Shown: positions 18,258 to 27,137 of the stretch, in pieces
Numbering within the stretch: the first letter of the stretch is position 1
How the letters are laid out: each line of letters opens with the position of its first letter
From: Sphingomonas sp. LT1P40
Lineage (GTDB): Bacteria; Pseudomonadota; Alphaproteobacteria; Sphingomonadales; Sphingomonadaceae
Length of the DNA stretch: 64,000 nucleotides
Direction of reading: 5' to 3'
NCBI RefSeq assembly: GCF_036663835.1
Contig: NZ_JAXOJT010000001.1
Location: 2,272,856 to 2,336,855 of the forward strand
Notes under the pieces: generated by a model
Database searches by the model: none
What the model saw: only the letters and a program-made list of their open reading frames with translations
What the model was told of the DNA's origin: nothing
Translations under genes and position numbers: made by a program

Positions 18258-18497
18258 CTAGCGGTCCGCGCGGTTGATCCCGTCATAAAGTTCGATCAAC
18301 CGATCGACTTTCGCGACCACCTCGCGTTGCTCGGTCAGCCAGCGTTCCGTGGCATCGTGCGTCGCCACGCCGTCGCGACCGTCATGAAATGTCGCGCCCT
18401 TTTCGATCAGCCAGATCATGTCGCGGGCACGGGTGCGCTGAAGGCGCAGGTGCGTCATCCATTGTTCAACGATGTCAGACGGTATCGGGCGTTCCAC
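18258..18497 (-). CDS. Small hypothetical protein
   Basis: 79 residues, charged and helical (THLRLQRTRARDMIWLIEKG and EQREVVAKVDRLIELYDGI), no signal peptide or cysteines. ATG at 18497. I do not recognise a family; composition and codon use are gene-like. It stands alone between two larger genes and is convergent with the DUF445 gene. Confidence 0.6.
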   Translation of the reverse strand: MERPIPSDIVEQWMTHLRLQRTRARDMIWLIEKGATFHDGRDGVATHDATERWLTEQREVVAKVDRLIELYDGINRADR

Positions 18498-18591
18498 GCA
18501 GCCTCCTGTTCTGAGAGGCTATATAGGAAGCCCTGGTGCGCCGCGCATCGGGTGCGGCTGCATCACCCGTTCGGGTGTGACATCGTCGATC

Positions 18592-19848
18592 CTAGTCTGT
18601 TGGAGGCCGACCCGTTCGCGCCGTGACGGCCGTGGCGACCAAGTCATAAGTGACGTTGGCAACGGTTCTGAGCATGTCGGGGATTACATCCACGGCAACC
18701 AGGATCGGAAGCAATTCGATCGGGGCGCCAAACGCAACGATGGTCGGCGCCGTTCCGGCATAGACGCTGATCGGACCCGGCAGGCTAAGGATCATCAAAC
18801 TCGCCAGGACGGCTAGGGGTATCGCGAGCATGACTTGGGCCGGCGAGACACTGACGCCACCCATCCATGCCAACGTCAATGCCATAAACAGCGTGTTGCT
18901 GGGCGCGGTAATCTTGAAAACAGCGACCGCGATCGGGAGCGCGACTGAGGCATCGCGTTCCGCAATGCCCATCGCTCTTGCGCTCAGAAGCATCGCGGGC
19001 AGGCTGGCCAGCGACGACTGCGTGCCGGCGGCGACCGCCTGCGCCGGGGCGGCGGCGCGCGCAAAGCGCCAGATTGGAACCCCGCCGGCAACGCGAACGA
19101 GGATGTAGCCGATCACGATCAGGATGACCGAAAGCGTCAGCGAAGCCGCGAGATATTGGGCGAGCATCGCGATCACGGTCACTCCCGCCGTTGCGCCGAC
19201 GTTGAAGGCCAGCGCGCCGATGCCGATCGCAGCGACACTCAGCACCAATTGCACGACCACGACCATGGCATCGGACAAGGCGCGAAGGGGCTGAAGCAGC
19301 GCGTGTGCCCGCCCATCCTCGACGCGGCCAAGGGCAAGCCCCAGCACGAGTGCGAAGACGACCAACGGCACGATCGCGCCCGCAGCGGCGGAGGCCACTA
19401 CGTTCGTCGGAACCATCGCGCGAATGGCCTCCACCGTGTCCGGAACGACCGGGGATGCCGCCGAAGGAAACATCGTCCGCAATGCCGCGATGCTGTCTTG
19501 TGGGATGGTAAACAACCCGACGAGGAAAGGTGCGACGACGGCTGCGATCACTGCCGACATAACCAGCAACGAGATCAACACGATCGGGAGCCGCTGTCCC
19601 AGATGGGTCGCTTCGCCGCCCGACCCGGAACGCAGGTCGGCCACGCTGGTGACGATCAGCGCGAAGATAAGTGGCACGATCGTCATTCTCAGCGCATCGA
19701 GCCAAAGCCCGCCGATCAGCTCGGCTGTGATCAAGGCGGCGGGGACGGGCGGTAACAGCGTGCCACTCGCAAACCCGGCGATCACGGCCAGGATCATCCA
19801 TCCCGGCGCGGGCATTCGTGTTAAAGCCGCACGTCCACGTTTTATCAT
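18592..19848 (-). CDS. Dicarboxylate/amino acid:cation symporter (DAACS family)
   Basis: 418 residues from ATG 19848 with GGGGGG upstream; the open frame extends further but that part is Gly/Arg-rich and unlike the family. About eight membrane segments plus two re-entrant loops as in GltP/DctA: the SSLASLPAML serine-rich hairpin and the helix-7/8 region KITAPSNTLFMALTLAWMGG. The usual NMDGT motif of helix 7 reads SNTLF here, so substrate or ion coupling may differ from DctA. Sodium- or proton-coupled uptake of dicarboxylates or acidic amino acids is the family role. Single gene, no linked regulator. Confidence 0.88.
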   Translation of the reverse strand: MIKRGRAALTRMPAPGWMILAVIAGFASGTLLPPVPAALITAELIGGLWLDALRMTIVPLIFALIVTSVADLRSGSGGEATHLGQRLPIVLISLLVMSAVIAAVVAPFLVGLFTIPQDSIAALRTMFPSAASPVVPDTVEAIRAMVPTNVVASAAAGAIVPLVVFALVLGLALGRVEDGRAHALLQPLRALSDAMVVVVQLVLSVAAIGIGALAFNVGATAGVTVIAMLAQYLAASLTLSVILIVIGYILVRVAGGVPIWRFARAAAPAQAVAAGTQSSLASLPAMLLSARAMGIAERDASVALPIAVAVFKITAPSNTLFMALTLAWMGGVSVSPAQVMLAIPLAVLASLMILSLPGPISVYAGTAPTIVAFGAPIELLPILVAVDVIPDMLRTVANVTYDLVATAVTARTGRPPTD

Positions 19849-19924
19849 TTGGCCCCCCAACCCGATATCCTGATACGGGGTGAGTGAGCTGGCAATCCCA
19901 AAACCACCGCGAGCCCGCCCTTCC

Positions 19925-20599
19925 CTACCCATCCCAGTCCAGCACCGTCCACCCGCGCACCGCCGCCAGCTTCCGCAGCGGTCCATGCGCGTTCACCGCA
20001 TAGGCCTCGTCCGCCCATTCCAGCACCGGCGCGTCGGAGACATGGTCGCTGTAAAAGCGCACCTGCACATCGCCCCGCGCGATCCCTTCACGTGCCATCC
20101 ACGCCTCGATCAGCCGCAATTTCGCCGGGCCATAGCAATTTTCGCCCTCCAGCCCGGCTAGGACATTGCCCGCCTCGTCCCGTCGCGCTTCGGTCGCAAT
20201 GACGTGGCCGATGTGGAACCGCGCGGCGATGGCAGCCGCGTAATAGCCATGGCTCGCGGTCGCCAGCACCGGCTCCCACCCCGCCGCACGATCCGCCTCG
20301 ATCCGCGCCACCGCATCGGCGAAGATATTGTCCGCCGCCACGCTGTCGGCGAATGCCGCCGCCACCTTCTCCAGATCGGCGGGCGGGATCGAGCGGCCGA
20401 GCATCAGCCGGTGCGTAATCTCCTTCAGCCGCGACCGGTCGATCGCCTTCGCCAGATACGCCACGCCCGCCAGTCCCGCGAGGGGAAGCAACGCCAGCCG
20501 CCACGGCGCGCGCGCTATCGCGGCATGGACCAGGAACGGCGTCCATGTCGCTTTGCGCGTGATCGTCTTGTCCATGTCGTAAATTGCCAGGCGGCGCAT
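19925..20599 (-). CDS. HAD-IB family phosphatase (phosphoserine phosphatase-like)
   Basis: 224 residues from ATG 20599 with GAAGG five bases upstream. HAD motif I is IYDMDKTIT (two Asp), motif II is the Ser in PVLATASHG, motif III is near GPAKLRL, and motif IV is YSDHVSDAPVL. A hydrophobic stretch lies in the cap region (LALLPLAGLAGVAYLA), as in the membrane-associated HAD-IB proteins of alphaproteobacteria such as Caulobacter CicA. The phosphate ester hydrolysed is unknown. Divergent from the Mla operon, sharing a roughly 100-bp promoter region. Confidence 0.85.
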   Translation of the reverse strand: MRRLAIYDMDKTITRKATWTPFLVHAAIARAPWRLALLPLAGLAGVAYLAKAIDRSRLKEITHRLMLGRSIPPADLEKVAAAFADSVAADNIFADAVARIEADRAAGWEPVLATASHGYYAAAIAARFHIGHVIATEARRDEAGNVLAGLEGENCYGPAKLRLIEAWMAREGIARGDVQVRFYSDHVSDAPVLEWADEAYAVNAHGPLRKLAAVRGWTVLDWDG

Positions 20600-20697
20600 C
20601 GGAACCTTCTGCATGTGTCCGGGATTGGGTTGGATACAGAGCATCTGTAGCCACGGGCGCTTGCCGATCCACCCCGAATGAACGATGGATGGCCCCG

Positions 20698-21804
20698 ATG
20701 AGCGCTCCAGCCGATTTTCAGCATGATTCCGCAGGCAACGGCACGTTGCGCTTCAGCGGCAATTTGTCGCTGCGCTCGATCGGCGATTTGCCGGAGCGGT
20801 TGGCGAAAGTCACTTCCCCGGTCGCGGCCGTCGATCTCAGCGGGATCGAGCGGATCGACACGGTCGGCGCGTGGCTGGTTCATCGGTTTGCGCGGGAAAC
20901 GGGCGCGACCATCAGCGGCCTGAATGGCGATTCGGCGCAATTGTTCGAGCGCGTGGTCGAGGCCGATCATCCGGTCGAGAAGCCGCCCCGCCCGCCCGGC
21001 ACCTTCACCCGCCTGCTCGGAGAAATCGGCGAAGCGGTGATCCAGACGTTCAGCACCCTCTATGGCCTGCTCGGCTTCATGGGCGCGACTGCGATGGCGT
21101 TCGGCGCCGTGATCGTGAATCCGCGCCGCTTCCGCTTCAACGCCACCGTCCACCGCTTCGAAGTCGTCGGCATCCAGTCGCTCGGCATCATCGGCCTCAT
21201 GAGCTTCCTGATCGGCATCGTGATCGCGCAACAGGGTGCGGTGCAGCTGCGTCAGTTCGGTGCGGAGGTGTTCACGATCAACCTGGTCGGGCGCATCACG
21301 CTGCGTGAGCTTGGCGTGCTGATGACCGCGATCATGGTCGCGGGGCGCTCCGGCTCCGCCTTTGCCGCGCAGATCGGCACGATGAAGCTGACCGAGGAAA
21401 TCGACGCGATGCGCACGATCGGCGTGTCGCCGATGGAGGCGCTGGTGCTGCCGCGCGTGCTGGCGGCGGTGCTGATGATGCCGTTGCTCGCATTCTACGC
21501 CTCGCTGGTTGCGATCATCGGCGGCGGGTTGTTGTGCTGGATCAGCCTCGACATCCCACCGATCACCTTCGTCCAGCGCATCCGCGAAGTGGTGCCGATC
21601 ACCGATCTGTGGGTGGCGCTGGTCAAGGCACCGGTGTTCGGCGCGATCATCGCCATTGCCGGCTGTTTTCAGGGCATGCAGGTCGAGGCCGATGCGGAAC
21701 AGGTCGGCATTCGCACCACCGCCGCCGTGGTTCAGGCAATCTTTTTGGTCATCGTGCTCGACGCCTTCTTCGCCGTCTTTTTCACCAATATCGGGTGGAA
21801 TTGA
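20698..21804 (+). CDS. mlaE: MlaE-type lipid ABC transporter permease with N-terminal STAS domain
   Basis: 368 residues from ATG 20698; ATG 20689 is possible and neither has a strong ribosome site. Residues 15-90 form a STAS/MlaB-like domain (RFSGNLSLRSIGDLPERL, DLSGIERIDTVGAWLVHRF), so the MlaB function is fused to the permease. The rest is the MlaE permease with five to six helices and the conserved EEIDAMRTIGVSPMEALVLPR loop. The complex moves phospholipids between outer and inner membranes. First gene of a four-gene operon; its TGA overlaps the next ATG. Confidence 0.93.
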   Translation: MSAPADFQHDSAGNGTLRFSGNLSLRSIGDLPERLAKVTSPVAAVDLSGIERIDTVGAWLVHRFARETGATISGLNGDSAQLFERVVEADHPVEKPPRPPGTFTRLLGEIGEAVIQTFSTLYGLLGFMGATAMAFGAVIVNPRRFRFNATVHRFEVVGIQSLGIIGLMSFLIGIVIAQQGAVQLRQFGAEVFTINLVGRITLRELGVLMTAIMVAGRSGSAFAAQIGTMKLTEEIDAMRTIGVSPMEALVLPRVLAAVLMMPLLAFYASLVAIIGGGLLCWISLDIPPITFVQRIREVVPITDLWVALVKAPVFGAIIAIAGCFQGMQVEADAEQVGIRTTAAVVQAIFLVIVLDAFFAVFFTNIGWN

Positions 21805-22628
21805 TGACCGCGCCCACCTTCGACGGCGATGCCGTGATCCGCGTGCGGGGGCTGCGCAACAGCTTTGGCGAGCAGACGGTGCACGAGGATCTCGACCTCG
21901 ACGTGCGACCCGGCGAGATTCTGGGCGTGGTCGGCGGGTCCGGCACGGGCAAATCGGTGCTGATGCGCTCGATCATCGGGTTGCAGGTGCCGGACGAGGG
22001 TTCGGTCCATGTGTTCGGCGAGCCGATGCTGGGCGGCAGCGACGAAGAGCAGTTCGAGATTCGGCGGCGCTGGGGCGTGTTGTTTCAGGGCGGCGCGCTG
22101 TTCTCAACGCTGACCGTGGCCGAAAACGTACAGGTGCCGCTCAAGGAATTCTACCCGGGGCTCGACGCGACGCTGCTCGACGAAATTTCGGCGTACAAGG
22201 TCGTGATGACCGGGTTGCCATCCGAGGCGGGTCCGAAATACCCGTCGGAGCTGTCGGGCGGCATGAAGAAGCGCGCTGGCCTGGCGCGCAGCTTGGCGCT
22301 CGATCCGGAATTACTGTTCCTTGACGAGCCGACGGCGGGGCTCGATCCAATCGGCGCTGCGGCTTTCGACGAACTGACGCGTTCGTTGCAGCGAACGCTG
22401 GGCTTGACCGTGTTCCTGATTACGCACGATCTCGACTCGCTTTACGCGATCTGTGACCGTGTCGCGGTGCTGGCGGACAAGCGCGTGATCGCGGTCGGCA
22501 CGATCGACGAACTTCTCGCACTGGATCATCCGTGGATTCAGGAATATTTCAATGGCCCGCGGGGCCGTGCCGCGATCGACAGCGCGGAACGGGCGGAAGT
22601 CAAAGGTGACAGGGACATGAGGCGCTAA
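21804..22628 (+). CDS. mlaF: MlaF-type lipid ABC transporter ATPase
   Basis: 274 residues. Walker A GGSGTGKS, Q-loop LFQGGALFSTLTV, ABC signature LSGGMKKRAGLARSLA, Walker B LLFLDEPTAGLDP and the H-loop ITHDLDSL are all intact, so this is an active ATPase of the Mla importer. ATG overlaps the permease stop (TGATG) and its own stop overlaps the start of the MCE-protein gene, giving tight translational coupling. Confidence 0.95.
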   Translation: MTAPTFDGDAVIRVRGLRNSFGEQTVHEDLDLDVRPGEILGVVGGSGTGKSVLMRSIIGLQVPDEGSVHVFGEPMLGGSDEEQFEIRRRWGVLFQGGALFSTLTVAENVQVPLKEFYPGLDATLLDEISAYKVVMTGLPSEAGPKYPSELSGGMKKRAGLARSLALDPELLFLDEPTAGLDPIGAAAFDELTRSLQRTLGLTVFLITHDLDSLYAICDRVAVLADKRVIAVGTIDELLALDHPWIQEYFNGPRGRAAIDSAERAEVKGDRDMRR

Positions 22629-23599
22629 TGGAAACCCGGTCAAACCATGTGCTGGTCGGCGCGGTCGTGATGATCCTGCTGGCTGTCCTCGCTTTGTTTG
22701 TCGTCTGGCTCGCGCGGCTGAACACGACTTCGGAGAAGGAATATGACATTTTCTTCAAGCAAGCGGTGGACGGCATCAACAAGGGCTCGTCCGTCGCCTT
22801 TTCCGGCGTCCCCGCCGGGCAGGTGAAGGAAATCTCGCTGTTCAAACCTGACCCCAGCTTGGTGCGGGTGCGGATCGCGGTGAACAGCGATGTGCCGATC
22901 CTGCAAGGCACGACCGCGACGGTGCAGGGTGTCGGCTTTACCGGCGTCAGCCAGATCGCGCTGGACGGCGCGGTCAAGGGTGCCCCGCCGATCGTCTGCC
23001 CTGAAGTCAATCCGCGCAGTGTGTGCCCGCTGGGTGTGCCAGTGATCCCGACCAAACAGGGTGGCCTTGGCGCGTTGCTCAACTCCGCACCGCGCCTGCT
23101 CGAACGCCTGTCGACGCTGACCGAGCGCCTGACCGAATTGCTGTCGGACAAGAATCAGGCGTCGATCACGGGGATCCTTCAGAATACCGACCGGCTCACC
23201 GGCGAGCTGGCCAAGGGCGCGCCTGACCTGCGCGCCGCGATCGGCGAGCTGCGCAACACCGTAAAACAGGCGGGCTATGCCGCCGAGCAGATCGGCAATC
23301 TGGCCGGTTCGACCGACAAGGTCGTCAGCAATGAAGTCGCCCCGGCAATGCAGGATCTGCGCAAGGCAGTCGCCTCCGCCGATCGCAGCATGAAGGCGCT
23401 GGAGCGGACATTGGGCAAGGCCGATGTCGGGATCGACGAATTCTCGACCAAGACGATGCCCGAAGTCAGCCAGCTGATCCAGGACCTGCGCGAGATGGCA
23501 CAGGCGCTGCAATCGGTCGCCGAAAAGGTTGATCGCGGCGGTGCCGGTGCACTGGTCGGCGGATCCAAGCTTCCCGATTACGACCCCAAGAAGAAGTGA
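22628..23599 (+). CDS. mlaD: MlaD family MCE-domain protein
   Basis: 323 residues: one N-terminal membrane anchor (about residues 10-29), an MCE domain (residues 38-115, with VAFSGVPAGQVKEI and TVQGVGFTGVSQIALDG) and a long helical C-terminal tail (about 140-300, LLERLSTLTERLTELL and repeats) as in MCE proteins that form periplasmic tubes or needles. Ends in a lysine-rich PDYDPKKK. It is the periplasmic lipid-binding part of the Mla transporter. Confidence 0.94.
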   Translation: METRSNHVLVGAVVMILLAVLALFVVWLARLNTTSEKEYDIFFKQAVDGINKGSSVAFSGVPAGQVKEISLFKPDPSLVRVRIAVNSDVPILQGTTATVQGVGFTGVSQIALDGAVKGAPPIVCPEVNPRSVCPLGVPVIPTKQGGLGALLNSAPRLLERLSTLTERLTELLSDKNQASITGILQNTDRLTGELAKGAPDLRAAIGELRNTVKQAGYAAEQIGNLAGSTDKVVSNEVAPAMQDLRKAVASADRSMKALERTLGKADVGIDEFSTKTMPEVSQLIQDLREMAQALQSVAEKVDRGGAGALVGGSKLPDYDPKKK

Positions 23600-23607
23600 G
23601 CCTCCAC

Positions 23608-24228
23608 ATGAAAAAGCTCGCCCTCCTCCCGCTCCTGTTTGCCGGCGCAATGCCGCTTGGCGGCTGCATCAGCTTTGGCGCGGAACCCCCGCCCTCGCTG
23701 CTGACGCTGACCGCCGACGCCGCGGTGCCGACCGGAGAAACGACAAATTCCGCGACAGCGCGCTCGATCACCATCGCGGTTCCGGTGGTGCCACAGGAAC
23801 TGGCGGCGGCCCGCGTTCCCGTCCGTTCGAGCGGGACGACCATCGCGTATCTCAAGGATGCCGTATGGGTCGAGGCCCCCAATCGACTGTTTGCGCGGTT
23901 GCTGTCCGACACCATCTCCACCCGCACCGGACGCGTGGTGTTGAGCCTGCGCCAGTCGCTCTCCGATCCGGGTGCGCGGCTGGGGGGCGAACTGCGCCAT
24001 TTCGGTATCGATGCGACGACGAACGAGGTTGTGGTAACCTATGACGCGACGCTGATACGGGACCGCGCTTCCTCATCGACCGCGCCGCGCGCTGCCGCGA
24101 CCTTCGAGAAGCGCCGCTTCGAGGCTCGCGTTTCGATCGCCGAGGTGACTCCGACCGCGACCGGTATCGCACTAAACGCGGCAGCCAACCAAGTGGCGGG
24201 TCAGGTCGCGGACTGGGTCGGGCGTTAA
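23608..24228 (+). CDS. ABC-type lipid transport auxiliary lipoprotein (PqiC-like)
   Basis: 206 residues from ATG 23608; an in-frame GTG at 23596 overlaps the mlaD stop. Signal peptide ends in the lipobox PLGGC, so it is a lipoprotein, probably at the outer membrane. The body matches the ABC_trans_aux family (RSITIAVPVVPQELAAARVP, then IAYLKDAVWVEAPNRLFARL and a final helix). It closes the Mla-type operon and likely connects the MCE assembly to the outer membrane, in place of MlaC/MlaA, which are not seen here. Confidence 0.9.
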   Translation: MKKLALLPLLFAGAMPLGGCISFGAEPPPSLLTLTADAAVPTGETTNSATARSITIAVPVVPQELAAARVPVRSSGTTIAYLKDAVWVEAPNRLFARLLSDTISTRTGRVVLSLRQSLSDPGARLGGELRHFGIDATTNEVVVTYDATLIRDRASSSTAPRAAATFEKRRFEARVSIAEVTPTATGIALNAAANQVAGQVADWVGR

Positions 24229-24232
24229 CGCT

Positions 24233-25096
24233 TCAGGGCGCTCGGCGCACAGGCGGCATGACGTTGCAGATATCCGCGCCGCCCGCGGGCAGATTGAAGA
24301 AGGGCGGCTCGCGGTTCTCGCGCGCCTTCACCCAGGCGGCAAAGCGGGCATTGTCGGCGGCGCGATACTGAAAACGCGGTCGCACGTTCGCTGGTAGCTC
24401 GCTCGCCAGCCGCACGCTGACGATCGGGACCAGCATGGTGCGATCCTTGTACAGCCCCAGCCCGCCTTCGGTCCCGCGCGGCAATGACGAGAGATGCTCG
24501 ATTCCCTCCAGCACGCGGCCGACAATGGCGATATTGCGGTCGAGGTGGCGCGGGCCGTGCCCGATCACCGCATAGAGATCGCCGCCACTGCCCGTGCTGG
24601 GCGCGAGATCGCGCGCGACGCCGACCATGCCATAGCAATGCGGAATCCACGCGACCTTGCCATTGGTCGCCAGCGGCCAGCCATCGGCGCTGTGTCCGCT
24701 GCGCATCGAATAGGGATCGGTACGCGTCAGCCGCGTCACTGCATCGTAGCGCGGCCAGTCATATTCGGCGGGCGGTTGCGCGACGACGTTTGTGGGCAGC
24801 GCCTTCTTCTCGGTCGCATCGCCCCATTGCACGACATAATTGTCATGCACGCGATAGATCGTCTCGCCATCCCACCAGCGCGCGGTCGCCAGCTTGCGGA
24901 TATTGGCGGCATGCACCGGTGCGTAGCGCGCGGCGAGCCGAATGAAGACGCGCCGATCGTCCGCCAACGTCATCACCAGCAGCTCGTCGTCGGGCACCGG
25001 TCGCCAGTCGCCCGGCAGCGGATCGGACGGTTTGGGCGATGGCGCCGCGGCGGGGGTTACGGCCTGAAGCGCGAGCGAAAGGAGTGTGGTCAGCAT
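24233..25096 (-). CDS. Secreted cyclophilin-type peptidylprolyl isomerase
   Basis: 287 residues from ATG 25096. Signal peptide MLTTLLSLALQAVTPAAA, then a cyclophilin-like fold: RVFIRLAARYAPVHAANIRKLA, TIYRVHDNYVVQWGD (the equivalent of the catalytic FHRVI stretch), MVGVARDLAP and FAIVGRV-like NIAIVGRVLEGIEHLSSLP. The active-site Arg in YRVHD is kept. It probably assists folding of exported proteins. Convergent with the Mla operon, with only four bases between the stop codons. Confidence 0.85.
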   Translation of the reverse strand: MLTTLLSLALQAVTPAAAPSPKPSDPLPGDWRPVPDDELLVMTLADDRRVFIRLAARYAPVHAANIRKLATARWWDGETIYRVHDNYVVQWGDATEKKALPTNVVAQPPAEYDWPRYDAVTRLTRTDPYSMRSGHSADGWPLATNGKVAWIPHCYGMVGVARDLAPSTGSGGDLYAVIGHGPRHLDRNIAIVGRVLEGIEHLSSLPRGTEGGLGLYKDRTMLVPIVSVRLASELPANVRPRFQYRAADNARFAAWVKARENREPPFFNLPAGGADICNVMPPVRRAP

Positions 25097-25181
25097 CCCC
25101 ACAGGCTGACACGCATCGCCCCCACGCGCAACGCTTGCGAAGCCGCCCACAAGCCTCTAGGCAGCGCCATCCAGCGATAGC

Positions 25182-25272
25182 GGAGCGGTGGCCGAGTGGT
25201 CGAAGGCGCTCGCCTGGAAAGTGAGTATACGTCAAAAGCGTATCGTGGGTTCGAATCCCACCCGCTCCGCCA
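25182..25272 (+). tRNA. tRNA-Ser (anticodon GGA)
   Basis: Acceptor stem GGAGCGG (25182-25188) pairs with CCGCTCC (25262-25268), followed by discriminator G and an encoded CCA. The D-arm has GGCCGAGTGGT, the anticodon loop CTGGAAA carries GGA, a long variable arm follows (type II tRNA), and the T-loop is GGTTCGAATCC. The DNA immediately downstream is accessory, so this may be an integration site. Confidence 0.96.
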
Positions 25273-25493
25273 CCTAGTCTGCAGATACGGGAACGCTTCA
25301 GTTTTCTGTGCGAAACAGGCCCGATTCTGCGGGATTCCGGACTGCTTCGGTACTGCAGAGAGCACTGTGCGAACTTGAAATGCCGATTTTCGCTGCATTT
25401 TCTCCGCACCGTTTCCAACTAGTACCGAATTGGTCGAATGTGCTTCATACGACGGTTTGGGATCCCTTTCCGGCATGAGGCACGTATTCGCAC

Positions 25494-25712
25494 ATGGTGC
25501 TCGATGCCTTCGCCGGATCTGGCACCACGCTTTGCGCGGCCGAAGCAACTGGCCGGCGCGGCCGGGCCATCGAACTCGATCCCAAATACGCTGATGTAAC
25601 CTTGCGCCGCATTCAAGAGGCGACTGGCACAGAGGCGACGCTCGACGGAGTCCCTTTCCACGAAATCGCGCGGGACCGTTTGACCGGGAACACGGAGAGC
25701 CGCGATGTCTGA
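25494..25712 (+). pseudogene. C-terminal remnant of a site-specific DNA methyltransferase
   Basis: Only the last 72 codons remain. They contain the S-adenosylmethionine motif FAGSGTTLCAAEATGRRG and the following ELDPKYADVTLRR, which in beta-class N4/N6 DNA methylases lies near the C-terminus. The catalytic motif and target recognition domain should precede it, but an in-frame stop sits at 25476-25478 and no matching sequence is found between the tRNA and this point. The deletion probably occurred when or after the island integrated. It overlaps the next gene's start by eight bases, an arrangement typical of methylase-DUF5681 pairs. Confidence 0.75.
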
Positions 25713-26370
25713 CAACGACGAAAAGCGTCAAAAAAAGAAGTACGCGCCCGGCAACACGGGGGCGGATGGTGACTACATCGTGGGAAAGGGCAAACCACCT
25801 CAGCATGGCAAATTCAAGAAAGGCGACGAACGCAAGCGTGGCCGACGCCGTAAGGGTACTCAAAACCTCGCCACCGATTTTCGCGAGGAGATGCGAGATT
25901 CTGTAACGGTATCGGTGGGCGGCAAAACGCGCCGAGTTAGCAAGCAGCGTTCGCTCGTCATGCGGCTACTAGACAATGCCAGCCGTGGCCAAGTGGGCTC
26001 TCTCAAGCTCGCTCTGGAATATGGGGATCGGTTTGGCTCGGCCCAAGAAATGTCCGGTGAACTTCCGGCAGATGCCACCGCGCAACTTCCCAACCTCGAC
26101 GATCTGAGCCGGACCGAGATGGAGACGCTTGGTAAGTTGCTCGGCAAAGCTGCTGGCGTTCCGTACAACCCGCCGCCGTCGCATCCCTTGAATTATATCA
26201 ATAATCCGGATGACAATCGGAATTACTACTCCACTCTGACGTTAGACGGCCTGCACTACACGGTCTGCACTATTGCTCACGTTGAGGACAAGCTGACCAA
26301 AATCGACAACCGGGCATATTGGAGCGCGGCGTTGCCGCGCAAGCCCGGCTACAATCAACGCCAGGTATAG
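25705..26370 (+). CDS. DUF5681 domain protein
   Basis: 221 residues, ATG 25705. The N-terminal half is basic (KKYAPG, KPPQHGKFKKGDERKRGRRR) and carries the DUF5681 pattern GRRRKGTQNLATDFREEM, VSVGGKTRRVSKQRSLVMRL and NASRGQVGSLKLALEYGD. The C-terminal ~60 residues (NYINNPDDNRNYYSTL onward) are tyrosine- and asparagine-rich and not part of the domain I know. DUF5681 genes are usually found beside DNA methylases on phages and integrative elements, where their role is unknown. GC content is lower than in the flanking chromosome. Confidence 0.8.
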   Translation: MSDNDEKRQKKKYAPGNTGADGDYIVGKGKPPQHGKFKKGDERKRGRRRKGTQNLATDFREEMRDSVTVSVGGKTRRVSKQRSLVMRLLDNASRGQVGSLKLALEYGDRFGSAQEMSGELPADATAQLPNLDDLSRTEMETLGKLLGKAAGVPYNPPPSHPLNYINNPDDNRNYYSTLTLDGLHYTVCTIAHVEDKLTKIDNRAYWSAALPRKPGYNQRQV

Positions 26371-26378
26371 GGACCGTC

Positions 26379-27137
26379 ATGAAAATCGATGGCATGAGCG
26401 CTATTGTAACGGGAGGTGCTTCGGGGCTTGGCGCCGCCACAGCGAGCATGTTGCGTGAGCAGGGAGCAAAGGTCGCCATTATCGACCAAGATGTCGAACG
26501 CGGGGAAGTCTTCGCCAGATCGATCGGCGCGCTGTTTCTCCAGGCGGATGTCAGCGACGAAGTGGAGACGAACCGGGCGTTCGATAAAATCGCCCGCGAA
26601 ATTGGCATCGCACGCATCCTTGTCTGCTGCGCCGGCATTGCTCCCAACGTCGCGACATTACGGGAAGAACGGCCCCATCCGCTTGACGCATTCCGCCGCA
26701 CCGTTGAGGTCAACCTGACGGGCACATTTATGTGCGCGTCGCGGTTCGCTCATCGGCTGCGCAAGTTGGCAGTGAGCGACGAGGACAAAGGTGTAATCAT
26801 CCCGATCGCGTCGATCGCGGCGTTTGACGGTCAGCCTGGCCAAGTGGCTTATGCCGCTTCGAAGAGTGCTCTCGTCGGCATGACGCTTCCGTTAGCGCGC
26901 GATCTGGCCGTGGAGCACATACGGGTTGTGACAATCGCCCCAGGCATATTTGACACACCCATGCTCAGCACTGTGCCGACACTGTCGCGGGACCTGCTCG
27001 GTGACCAAGTTCCGCACCCCCACCGCCTCGGCAAACCTGAGGAGTTTGCGCATATGGTCGGGGCGGTAATCCGCAATCCTATGATAAACGGCGAAACCAT
27101 CCGTCTGGACGGAGCACTTCGCCTTGGACCGCACTAG
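26379..27137 (+). CDS. SDR family oxidoreductase (3-hydroxyacyl-CoA dehydrogenase type 2-like)
   Basis: 252 residues from ATG 26379. NAD-binding GGASGLG near residue 13, CCAGIAPN (the NAG equivalent), the catalytic Ser in PIASIAAFDG and the YAASK pair are all in place, and the C-terminus is GETIRLDGALRLGPH. The overall pattern resembles HSD17B10-type hydroxyacyl-CoA or hydroxysteroid dehydrogenases. It starts nine bases after the DUF5681 stop but is an unrelated metabolic gene. Overlaps the convergent GIY-YIG gene by four bases. Confidence 0.88.
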   Translation: MKIDGMSAIVTGGASGLGAATASMLREQGAKVAIIDQDVERGEVFARSIGALFLQADVSDEVETNRAFDKIAREIGIARILVCCAGIAPNVATLREERPHPLDAFRRTVEVNLTGTFMCASRFAHRLRKLAVSDEDKGVIIPIASIAAFDGQPGQVAYAASKSALVGMTLPLARDLAVEHIRVVTIAPGIFDTPMLSTVPTLSRDLLGDQVPHPHRLGKPEEFAHMVGAVIRNPMINGETIRLDGALRLGPH

